DNA from: Candidatus Omnitrophota bacterium | GTDB taxonomy: Bacteria; Omnitrophota; Gorgyraeia; Zapsychrales; Fredricksoniimonadaceae | Assembly (NCBI GenBank): GCA_016196515.1 | Contig: JACPXN010000124.1 | Location: forward strand, 1-5,470 | Direction of reading: 5' to 3' | DNA: 5,470 nucleotides | Part shown: piece by piece, positions 1-4,912 of the stretch | Position numbering within the stretch: position 1 is the first letter of the stretch | How the letters are laid out: every line of letters starts with the position of its first letter | Program-made: the position numbers and the translations under genes | The notes under the pieces: model-generated | What the model saw: only the letters and a program-made list of their open reading frames with translations | Database searches by the model: none | What the model was told of the DNA's origin: nothing

Positions 1-543
1 ACGTTCATCCCTTTAAAGGTGGACACCGCGGGCATCATCGCCATCATTTTCGCGCAATCCGTCATTCTTTTTCCGGCGACGATCGCGAGTTTCTGGCCCC
101 AAGGCCCCTTGCAGCACGCGATGACGTGGATTTCGCGCGGGTACGCGAGCTATTACGCCCTCTACGCGTTTTTGATCGTGTTCTTCTGTTATTTTTACAC
201 GGCCATTGTTTTTAACCCCGTGGATGTTTCGGAAAATTTAAAGAAACACGGAGGGTTTGTTCCCGGCATACGTCCGGGCAAGGAAACCGCGGACCATCTG
301 GATTATGTCCTGACGCGCGTCACCTTGGTCGGCGCTCTTTTTATTTGCTGTATCGCCGTCATGCCGGACGCCATCATGGCCTCGTTCAAAGTGCCGTATC
401 TGGTGGCCTCGTTCTTCGGGGGCACGGGGGTCCTCATCACCGTCGGAGTCATGCTCGACACCATGAAGCAGATCGAATCGCATCTGCAGATGCACCATTA
501 CGAGGGTTTCATGAAAACGGGACAGCTCCGGGGACGGCGATGA
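1..543 (+). CDS. secY: Preprotein translocase subunit SecY, C-terminal part (5' end outside window)
   Basis: The frame is open from base 1 and ends at TGA 541-543, giving the last 180 residues; the true start lies upstream, so the GTG at 19 is not a start. SecY forms the membrane channel of the Sec translocon with SecE and SecG. The fragment starts with the TFIPLKV segment that precedes TM7. It then shows TM7 (about residues 10-32, with FPATIASFW), TM8 (about 53-71, ending in YTAIVFNP), the large cytoplasmic loop with NLKKHGGFVPGIRPG (about 79-93), TM9 (about 107-122) and TM10 (about 138-155). The Arg in GIRPG (fragment residue 91) corresponds to the conserved loop arginine (E. coli Arg357) needed for SecA/ribosome coupling. 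The tail ends in a basic RGRR. The stop overlaps the adk start (ATGA). Identification rests on strong resemblance to E. coli SecY in this region, and gene order agrees. Confidence 0.97.
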   Translation, partial: TFIPLKVDTAGIIAIIFAQSVILFPATIASFWPQGPLQHAMTWISRGYASYYALYAFLIVFFCYFYTAIVFNPVDVSENLKKHGGFVPGIRPGKETADHLDYVLTRVTLVGALFICCIAVMPDAIMASFKVPYLVASFFGGTGVLITVGVMLDTMKQIESHLQMHHYEGFMKTGQLRGRR

Positions 544-1223
544 GGATCGTGCTTCTGGGCCCTCCGGGCGCGGGCAAAGGTTCTTTGGCAGGGCTCATCA
601 GGGGCATGACGGGCATCGCACACATCTCCACCGGCGACATGCTCCGCGAGGAGATGAAAAAGGCCTCGCCGCTGGGCAAGGAGATCAGGGGATTCGTTGA
701 AAAAGGCGCCCTGGTCCCCGATGACGTGGTCACGCGGCTGGTGGAAGAAAAAGTGAGCCATGACCCGGGCCTGGACAAAGGGTACATGCTCGACGGATTT
801 CCCCGCACGGTCAAGCAGGCCCAAGACCTGGACGCGATGCTAACACGGGCCAAAAAACCTTTAGATTTTGCTCTTTACATGCGGGCTGACCCGGACGTCA
901 TCCTCACACGGCTGACGGGCCGGCGGGTGTGCAAGGCCTGCGGCGCTCTTTACCATTTGAAGAATAAACCGCCCAAGACGCAGGATGTATGCGACCTTTG
1001 CGGCGGACAAGTCACTCGGCGTTCCGACGATCATGAGGACACCATCCGCAGGCGCATGGACGTCTACGCCATCAGCACAAAACCCATTATCGATTATTAC
1101 GCCAGGCAGAAAAAGTTAAAAGAGGTCGACGGCAACGCTAAAACAACGGATGTGCGCAACCATTTGATCAGCCTGCTCAATGACGACAAATCAGATCAGG
1201 ATCAAAAGCCCCGGCGAGATTGA
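540..1223 (+). CDS. adk: Adenylate kinase with zinc-type LID domain
   Basis: This 227-residue protein catalyses ATP + AMP = 2 ADP in the cytosol. The start at 540 gives the canonical MRIVLLGPPGAGKG N-terminus; upstream in-frame codons would only read through secY. The P-loop is at residues 7-15 (GPPGAGKGS), where the usual GKGTQ reads GKGSL. Other visible sites are the AMP-binding STGDMLR (30-36, Arg36), DGFPRT (85-90, Arg89), the LID arginines TGRR (126-129), and Arg161 and Arg172 in the TRRSDDHEDTIRRR stretch. The LID holds four cysteines (131, 134, 151, 154; CxxC-x16-CxxC), the structural zinc site known from Gram-positive and many other bacterial Adks and absent in E. coli. Length is slightly above the usual 214-217; the surplus is a charged tail (DDKSDQDQKPRRD) encoded largely in the overlap with map. 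A weak GGGGA (530-534) lies 5 nt before the ATG, and the ATGA overlap suggests coupling to secY. Confidence 0.97.
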   Translation: MRIVLLGPPGAGKGSLAGLIRGMTGIAHISTGDMLREEMKKASPLGKEIRGFVEKGALVPDDVVTRLVEEKVSHDPGLDKGYMLDGFPRTVKQAQDLDAMLTRAKKPLDFALYMRADPDVILTRLTGRRVCKACGALYHLKNKPPKTQDVCDLCGGQVTRRSDDHEDTIRRRMDVYAISTKPIIDYYARQKKLKEVDGNAKTTDVRNHLISLLNDDKSDQDQKPRRD

Positions 1224-1938
1224 CATTTTACGCAAAGCTGGTAAAATTTTGTCTTCCATTATTGGGGAATTGAAAGGCTCTTTAACAGTGGGAATGACGA
1301 CCAGGGCCATTGACGCCAGGGCCGAAGCGCTGGCCAAGAAACACAACGTGCTGCCGGCGTTCAAGGGCTATCGCGGCTTCCCCGCGTCGACCTGCATTTC
1401 GGTCAATGAAGGGGTCGTGCACGGCATCCCCGGCGGGTATGTCCTGAAAGAGGGGGACATTGTCAGCCTCGATATGGGCATCATCCACGACGATTATTAT
1501 TCAGACACGGCCGTGACGGTTGCCATCGGCTGTGTCGCCCCCGAGATCCGGCGCCTGCTGGACGTGGCCCAAGCGTCGTTGTATAAGGGCATTGAACAGG
1601 CGCGCGCGGACAACCGGCTCTCTGATATTTCTTTTGCCGTGCAAAGTTACGTCCAACTGCACGGATTTTCGGTGGTGCGGGATTTTGTCGGGCACGGCAT
1701 CGGCAGGCAATTGCACGAAGACCCGGAAGTTCCCAATTACGGCCCGCCGCACCAGGGGGCTGTTTTGAAACCGGGCATGGTGCTGGCCATAGAGCCCATG
1801 GTCAACATGGGGACGTACCGGACAAAGATATTGAAAGACGGCTGGACCGTGGTGACCGAGGACGGCAAACCGTCCGCGCATTTCGAGCATTGCGTTGTCA
1901 TCACACAGCAAGGACCTGAAATACTGACAAAGTGGTAA
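1180..1938 (+). CDS. map: Type I methionine aminopeptidase
   Basis: This 252-residue metalloprotease removes the initiator Met from nascent proteins with a small second residue. The length and the lack of an N-terminal extension fit the short bacterial type Ia. All five dinuclear metal ligands of the pita-bread fold are visible: Asp98 (SLDMG), Asp109 (YYSDT), His172 (GHGIGR), Glu205 (IEPM) and Glu236 (HFEH). The catalytic histidines His81 (VVHGIP) and His179 (QLHEDP) are also present. The start ATG 1180 puts IRIKSPGEIDILRKAG where family members start with M-x-IKS-x-x-E, so only about four extra residues are added. This start lies inside adk, giving a 44-nt overlap in a different frame, and no purine-rich Shine-Dalgarno is seen ahead of it. 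Translation probably depends on ribosomes finishing adk, which is an inference. No later ATG or GTG preserves the conserved N-terminus. The stop TAA 1936-1938 touches a hairpin. Confidence 0.96.
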   Translation: MTTNQIRIKSPGEIDILRKAGKILSSIIGELKGSLTVGMTTRAIDARAEALAKKHNVLPAFKGYRGFPASTCISVNEGVVHGIPGGYVLKEGDIVSLDMGIIHDDYYSDTAVTVAIGCVAPEIRRLLDVAQASLYKGIEQARADNRLSDISFAVQSYVQLHGFSVVRDFVGHGIGRQLHEDPEVPNYGPPHQGAVLKPGMVLAIEPMVNMGTYRTKILKDGWTVVTEDGKPSAHFEHCVVITQQGPEILTKW

Positions 1939-1956
1939 TCCCGCCGTTGGCGGGAT
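1938..1956. repeat. Perfect GC-rich inverted repeat directly after map
   Basis: ATCCCGCCGTTGGCGGGAT forms an 8-bp perfect stem with a 3-nt loop (arms 1938-1945 and 1949-1956), beginning at the last base of the map stop codon. It is followed by AAATTCGG rather than a run of T, so it lacks the U-tract of an intrinsic terminator. It could be an mRNA 3'-end stabiliser, a processing site or a copy of a dispersed palindromic repeat. A near-identical core (CCCGCC-N3-GGCGGG) occurs at 5316-5332 inside rplQ. Confidence 0.8.
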
Positions 1957-1968
1957 AAATTCGGTCAT

Positions 1969-2000
1969 ACAATTTACGTTCACTGCGTTCCGTAAATTGT
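1969..2000. repeat. Inverted repeat immediately upstream of infA
   Basis: Arms ACAATTTACG (1969-1978) and CGTAAATTGT (1991-2000) are perfect 10-bp reverse complements around a 12-nt loop (TTCACTGCGTTC). The pairing can be extended by GTC 1965-1967... read as GTCA 1964-1967 against GAC 2001-2003 if the two bases before the left arm bulge. The loop side carries CGTTC twice (1977-1981 and 1986-1990). The right arm ends 10 nt before the infA ATG, where a Shine-Dalgarno would sit, and none is seen. No T-run follows, so a terminator is unlikely. A translational control hairpin or a small palindromic repeat element are both possible; function is not shown. Confidence 0.75.
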
Positions 2001-2010
2001 GACCTCATTT

Positions 2011-2229
2011 ATGGCCAAAGAAGACCTTATTGAAGTCGAAGGAGTTGTGGGAGAGGCGCTTCCCAACGCCATGTTCCGTGTGGTCCTGGACAACGGCCAT
2101 AAGGTCCTGGCGCATGTTTCGGGAAAGATCCGCATGAATTTCATCCGGATCTTGCCCGGCGATAAAGTGAAGGTGGAACTTTCCCCGTACGACTTGAGCC
2201 GGGGACGGATCACGTTCAGATTGAAATGA
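2011..2229 (+). CDS. infA: Translation initiation factor IF-1
   Basis: This 72-residue protein has exactly the length of E. coli IF1. IF1 binds the A site of the 30S subunit, works with IF2 and IF3 and helps select the start codon. The single S1-like OB fold covers nearly the whole protein. Diagnostic stretches are MAKEDLIEVEGVV (1-13), LPNAMFRVVLDNGH (17-30), VLAHVSGKIRMNFIRILPGDKV (32-53) and the C-terminal SPYDLSRGRITFR (58-70). ATG 2011 is chosen because MAKED is the family N-terminus; an in-frame GTG at 1999 would add four residues but sits inside the right arm of the upstream hairpin. No Shine-Dalgarno is visible in the 20 nt before the ATG, unlike rpmJ, rpoA and rplQ here. The gene follows map by 72 nt, the widest gap in the window, and precedes rpmJ by 10 nt. 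Confidence 0.97.
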   Translation: MAKEDLIEVEGVVGEALPNAMFRVVLDNGHKVLAHVSGKIRMNFIRILPGDKVKVELSPYDLSRGRITFRLK

Positions 2230-2231
2230 GG
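2228..2231 (+). promoter_or_regulatory. Shine-Dalgarno site of rpmJ
   Basis: GAGG overlaps the infA stop codon (TGA 2227-2229) and lies 8 nt before ATG 2240. It supports the start of the short rpmJ gene and suggests its translation is tied to infA termination. Confidence 0.7.
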
Positions 2232-2239
2232 AATAAAAA

Positions 2240-2353
2240 ATGAAGGTCAAATCATCCGTGAAACGGATTTGCGGTCATTGCAAGATCGTCCGCCGCAAGA
2301 GGGTCGTGCGGGTCATCTGTATCAACCCCAAACATAAGCAAAGACAAGGATAA
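2240..2353 (+). CDS. rpmJ: 50S ribosomal protein L36 (zinc-binding form)
   Basis: This 37-residue gene, easily missed for its size, encodes the smallest 50S protein, which binds 23S rRNA near the base of the L7/L12 stalk side. The start MKVKSSVKRIC and the end NPKHKQRQG are near-universal for bacterial L36. The zinc ribbon is intact: Cys11, Cys14, Cys27 and His32 (CxxC-x12-C-x4-H), so this is the zinc-containing form rather than the cysteine-free paralogue that many bacteria use under zinc starvation. The length is one residue shorter than E. coli L36, with a single-residue deletion before NPKHK. The start is fixed by homology and by GAGG 8 nt upstream. The gene sits in the standard slot between infA (10 nt) and rpsM (6 nt). 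Confidence 0.97.
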   Translation: MKVKSSVKRICGHCKIVRRKRVVRVICINPKHKQRQG

Positions 2354-2359
2354 CAGCGT

Positions 2360-2767
2360 ATGCCGAGAATTTTAGGGATCGACCTTCCCAAGGAAAAGCG
2401 CATTGAGGCCGCCCTTCCTTATCTCTACGGGATCGGGCCGACCCGTTCCAAAAATATTTTGACGCAAGCGCAGGTCAGTGTGGATAAGCGCGCCAAGGAT
2501 CTGACCGAAGAGGAGATCGCGCGGATCACCACCATCATCCAGAAAGGTTTTGTCGTCGAAGGTGATTTGCGCAGGGAGAACAACGAGAACATACGCCGGC
2601 ACATGGAAATGGGGTCTTACCGCGGGTTGCGCCACCGCAAGGGTCTGCCTGTGCGCGGTCAGCGCACCAAGACCAATGCCCGCACCCGCAAGGGCAAAAA
2701 GCAGATCACGGGACATATCATCCAGAAGGCGGAGGCCCCGGCCGCCAAAAAGCCAAATAAGGAATAA
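2360..2767 (+). CDS. rpsM: 30S ribosomal protein S13
   Basis: S13 sits in the head of the 30S subunit, contacts the 50S through an intersubunit bridge and reaches the P-site tRNA with its C-terminal tail. The 135 residues start with MPRILGIDLPKEKR and include the helix-two-turn-helix region YLYGIGPTRSKNIL (21-34), FVVEGDLRRE (64-73) and the highly conserved YRGLRHRKGLPVRGQRTKTN (87-106) followed by ARTRKGKK. E. coli S13 has 118 residues. Here about 18-20 extra residues follow the conserved end, rich in Ala, Lys and Pro (KAEAPAAKKPNKE). AAGGA at 2346-2350 lies 9 nt before the ATG, inside the end of rpmJ. The gap to rpmJ is 6 nt, so there is no room for the S4-binding leader pseudoknot that precedes rpsM in E. 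coli. Confidence 0.97.
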   Translation: MPRILGIDLPKEKRIEAALPYLYGIGPTRSKNILTQAQVSVDKRAKDLTEEEIARITTIIQKGFVVEGDLRRENNENIRRHMEMGSYRGLRHRKGLPVRGQRTKTNARTRKGKKQITGHIIQKAEAPAAKKPNKE

Positions 2768-2773
2768 ACATTC

Positions 2774-3217
2774 ATGGCCACAAAACCCGAACAACCCGAA
2801 CAACCCCAGCAACAGCAACAGCGGCCCCTTGTCAAGAAGGCCGCCAAGGCCCGCAAGAAATCCCTCAAAGGGATCACCAGCGGCATTGCCACCATCCAGG
2901 CGACGTTCAACAACACCATCATCACCATCAGCGATAAGCAGGGCAATGCCATCGTTTGGGCGACGCCGGGCTTAGTCGGTTTCCATGGCTCCAAGAAAAG
3001 CACGCCGTTCGCGGCACAGATCGCGGCCACCGATGCCGCCCGCCGGGCCAAGGAATTGGGCTTGATGAGCGTGGATGTTTTTGTCAGAGGACCCGGTTCA
3101 GGCCGCGAGTCCGCGATCCGCGCGCTGGCAGGGGCGGGTTTGATGGTGACGTCCATCAAGGACGTGACGCCCATCCCGCATAACGGATGCCGTCAGCGCA
3201 AGAAGCGCCGGGTTTAA
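2774..3217 (+). CDS. rpsK: 30S ribosomal protein S11
   Basis: S11 lies on the 30S platform, where it helps shape the mRNA exit/Shine-Dalgarno channel together with S7 and S18. The 147-residue product has the core TFNNTIITISDKQGNAIVWA (44-63), GSKKSTPFAAQ (72-82), RGPGSGRESAIRAL (105-118) and IKDVTPIPHNGCR (128-140), ending KKRRV. The Asn-Gly pair in HNGC (137-138), the isoaspartate site known in bacterial S11, is kept. E. coli S11 has 129 residues; the surplus is an N-terminal low-complexity stretch with a PEQPEQPQ run and five Gln (12-16, alternating CAG/CAA), then a basic KKAAKARKK. The C-terminal GCRQRKK replaces the common GCRPPK. ATG 2774 is the only plausible start in the 6-nt gap after rpsM; TAAGGA 2758-2763 lies 10 nt ahead, in the rpsM end. 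Confidence 0.97.
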   Translation: MATKPEQPEQPQQQQQRPLVKKAAKARKKSLKGITSGIATIQATFNNTIITISDKQGNAIVWATPGLVGFHGSKKSTPFAAQIAATDAARRAKELGLMSVDVFVRGPGSGRESAIRALAGAGLMVTSIKDVTPIPHNGCRQRKKRRV

Positions 3218-3238
3218 ACAGAGAGGAAAATTCGATTT

Positions 3239-3865
3239 ATGGGACGCGATTTAGGACCAGATTGCCGTTTGTGCCGCAGGGAAGGCGAGAAACTTTTTTT
3301 GAAAGGCGCACGTTGCTACACGCATAAATGCGCTATATCTCGTCGGGAATATGCCCCGGGCCAGCATGGTTTAAGGAGGACCAAACTGTCGAATTTCGGC
3401 GTCCAGTTGCGCGAAAAACAGAAGGTCAAGCGCATGTACGGTGTGCTTGAAAAACAGTTCAGGAATTATTTTCTCAAGGCGGTGGGCACCAAGGGTGTTA
3501 CCGGTACCATGCTTTTGCAATTTTTGGAACGCCGTTTGGACAGCGTGGTGTTCAGCTTGGGGTTCGCCAAGTCCCGCACGGATGCCCGCCAAATCGTCAG
3601 CCATAATCACGTGGCCGTCAACGGACGCCGCGTGAACATCGCCTCTTTTCTGGTCAGGCCCAATGACGTTGTTGAGATCAAGACCGACGCCAAAACGGTC
3701 AATGCCATCAAGGCCAATGTCGAGGTGACCAAGGAGCGCAAGGTCCCCGGCTGGCTTGAGGCCAACACGGCAAATTTGAAGGCCAAGGTCCTGCGCGTCC
3801 CGATGCGCGAGGACATTGGTCTTCCCATCAACGAGCAGTTGATCGTCGAGCTTTATTCAAGGTAA
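3239..3865 (+). CDS. rpsD: 30S ribosomal protein S4 (zinc-binding form)
   Basis: S4 is a primary 16S rRNA binder that nucleates 30S body assembly and takes part in decoding accuracy; in several bacteria it is also a translational repressor. The 208-residue product carries Cys9, Cys12, Cys26 and Cys31, the same CxxC-x13-C-x4-C zinc site as Thermus S4, so it is the cysteine-containing form. Then come the conserved YAPGQHG (38-44) and LREKQKVKRMYG (58-68). The S4 RNA-binding domain is at about 98-148, with RRLDSVVFSLGFAKSRTDARQ and VAVNGRRVNI. The C-terminal part is LPINEQLIVELYSR. Length is normal for the family. The start MGRDLGPDCRLCRREG matches the family; GAGG at 3223-3226 is 12 nt upstream, somewhat long spacing. 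It follows rpsK by 21 nt and precedes rpoA by 18 nt. Confidence 0.98.
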   Translation: MGRDLGPDCRLCRREGEKLFLKGARCYTHKCAISRREYAPGQHGLRRTKLSNFGVQLREKQKVKRMYGVLEKQFRNYFLKAVGTKGVTGTMLLQFLERRLDSVVFSLGFAKSRTDARQIVSHNHVAVNGRRVNIASFLVRPNDVVEIKTDAKTVNAIKANVEVTKERKVPGWLEANTANLKAKVLRVPMREDIGLPINEQLIVELYSR

Positions 3866-3870
3866 ATCAC

Positions 3871-3875
3871 GGAGG
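3871..3875 (+). promoter_or_regulatory. Shine-Dalgarno site of rpoA
   Basis: GGAGG, 8 nt before ATG 3884, is the strongest ribosome binding site in the window. It decides for ATG 3884 over the internal in-frame ATG at 3911. Confidence 0.85.
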
Positions 3876-3883
3876 ATAAGACA

Positions 3884-4879
3884 ATGGGCGTTAAGTGGCG
3901 TGATTTTCAGATGCCGAAACGTTTGGACTGCGAAGAGTCCGGCTATACCAATATTTATGGAAAGTTCATTGCCGAGCCATTCGAGCGCGGCTATGGCGTG
4001 ACCCTGGGCAATTCCCTGCGCCGTATTCTGTTGTCCTCCATCGAAGGCAGCGCGGTTGTGTCCATCCGCATTGAGGGCGTGTCGCATGAGTTTTCCACCA
4101 TGCCCGGCGTCCTGGAGTCGGTGACCGAGATCGTTCTGAACGTCAAGGGACTCATCGTGCGTTCGCATTCCAAGGCCCCCAAGACGGTTTATGTCAAGGC
4201 CAATAAAAAAGGCGAGATCAGGGCCAAGGACATCATCTTTGACGAGGTCATCGAGCTTTTGAATCCCGACCATCACATCGCGACACTGACCCAGGACATT
4301 CCTTTTAACATGGAACTGGAGATCGCCCGCGGCCGCGGTTATGTTCCGGCGGACCAGAACAAAAAAGAAGGCGCACCCTTGGGCACCATCGCGGTGGATT
4401 CCATTTTTACTCCCATCGTAAAGGTGAATTTCACCGTCGAGAATACCCGCGTGGGACAGCGCACCGATTATGACCGCCTGCTGTTGGAAATTTTCACCAA
4501 CGGGGCCATCAATCCCAAAGAGGCGCTTTTGTACGGGGCCAACATCCTGCAGCGGCATTTGGACGTGTTTGTCGCCTATGGTCAATTGCCTGAAGAGGAA
4601 GTGGAAGAGGAGGAAGTTTCCGTCGAGGAAGAGGCCTTGTATACCAAGCTGCGCCTTCCCATCTCCGAGCTGGAACTGTCCGTGCGTTCTTCCAACTGCC
4701 TTAAGGACGCCAATATCAAGACCATCGGGGACTTGGTCAAACGCCAGGAAGCCGAACTTTTGGAATTCCGCAATTTCGGCAAGAAATCGCTGACCGAGAT
4801 CGCCGAATTGCTCAAAGGCATGGGTCTTTCCTTGGGTATGAAGGTTGATTCCAAAAAATTGAAAGCAAAGACGACGTAG
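3884..4879 (+). CDS. rpoA: DNA-directed RNA polymerase subunit alpha
   Basis: The 331-residue alpha subunit dimerises to start assembly of RNA polymerase, and its C-terminal domain binds UP elements and activators. The N-terminal domain (about 1-235) shows the signature EPFERGYGVTLGNSLRRILL (31-50), the FSTMPGVLESVTEIVLNVK stretch (70-88), RGRGYVPA (149-156) and TDYDRLLLEI (194-203). The linker (about 237-250) is almost all Glu and Val (EEEVEEEEVSVEEE), more acidic than the E. coli linker. The C-terminal domain (about 256-320) has LELSVRSSNCLK, where Arg268 equals the DNA-contacting Arg265 of E. coli, then IGDLVKRQEAELL and NFGKKSLTEI (helix-hairpin-helix) and GLSLGM. A short Lys-rich tail ends the protein. 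Length agrees with the usual 315-340. The start is supported by GGAGG 8 nt upstream. Stop is TAG, after which a hairpin begins. Confidence 0.98.
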   Translation: MGVKWRDFQMPKRLDCEESGYTNIYGKFIAEPFERGYGVTLGNSLRRILLSSIEGSAVVSIRIEGVSHEFSTMPGVLESVTEIVLNVKGLIVRSHSKAPKTVYVKANKKGEIRAKDIIFDEVIELLNPDHHIATLTQDIPFNMELEIARGRGYVPADQNKKEGAPLGTIAVDSIFTPIVKVNFTVENTRVGQRTDYDRLLLEIFTNGAINPKEALLYGANILQRHLDVFVAYGQLPEEEVEEEEVSVEEEALYTKLRLPISELELSVRSSNCLKDANIKTIGDLVKRQEAELLEFRNFGKKSLTEIAELLKGMGLSLGMKVDSKKLKAKTT

Positions 4880-4899
4880 GGGTTTGATTCATCAAACCC
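4880..4899. repeat. Perfect hairpin between rpoA and rplQ
   Basis: GGGTTTGATTCATCAAACCC is a perfect palindrome with 9-bp arms (4880-4888 and 4891-4899) around TC; as RNA it would form about 8 bp with a 4-nt loop. It starts right after the rpoA stop. The following bases (GCAGGGAGTATTT) have only three T residues and contain the rplQ ribosome binding site, so it is a poor intrinsic terminator. An mRNA processing or stability element, or a partial attenuator between rpoA and rplQ, are possible. Confidence 0.7.
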
Positions 4900-4901
4900 G
4901 C

Positions 4902-4907
4902 AGGGAG
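4902..4907 (+). promoter_or_regulatory. Shine-Dalgarno site of rplQ
   Basis: AGGGAG lies 5 nt before ATG 4913 and 2 nt after the hairpin that follows rpoA. It supports the start of rplQ. Confidence 0.75.
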
Positions 4908-4912
4908 TATTT

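Noticed and set aside
345..539. Longer adk start upstream inside secY
   Set aside because: The added 65 residues translate secY out of frame and do not resemble Adk; ATG 540 gives the family N-terminus.
1938..1956. Intrinsic terminator after map
   Set aside because: The stem is good, but AAATTCGG follows instead of a T-run.
1501..1983. Open frame on the - strand opposite map
   Set aside because: It is a shadow of map, whose catalytic residues are all in the + frame; its start falls in the intergenic repeat.
1999..2010. GTG start for infA four codons upstream
   Set aside because: It lies in the arm of the hairpin, has no SD, and MAKED at 2011 is the conserved IF1 N-terminus.
2230..2359. S4-binding pseudoknot leader of the alpha operon as in E. 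coli
   Set aside because: Only 6 nt separate rpmJ and rpsM, and I see no matching fold; any control element would have to overlap rpmJ coding sequence.
3857..4585. Long open frame on the - strand opposite rpoA (242 codons)
   Set aside because: It lies wholly opposite the clearly homologous rpoA and the rpsD end, its product resembles nothing I recognise, and it is explained by codon bias of the sense gene.
4880..4899. Intrinsic terminator after rpoA
   Set aside because: No T-run follows, and rplQ with its SD comes at once, as in normal alpha operons.
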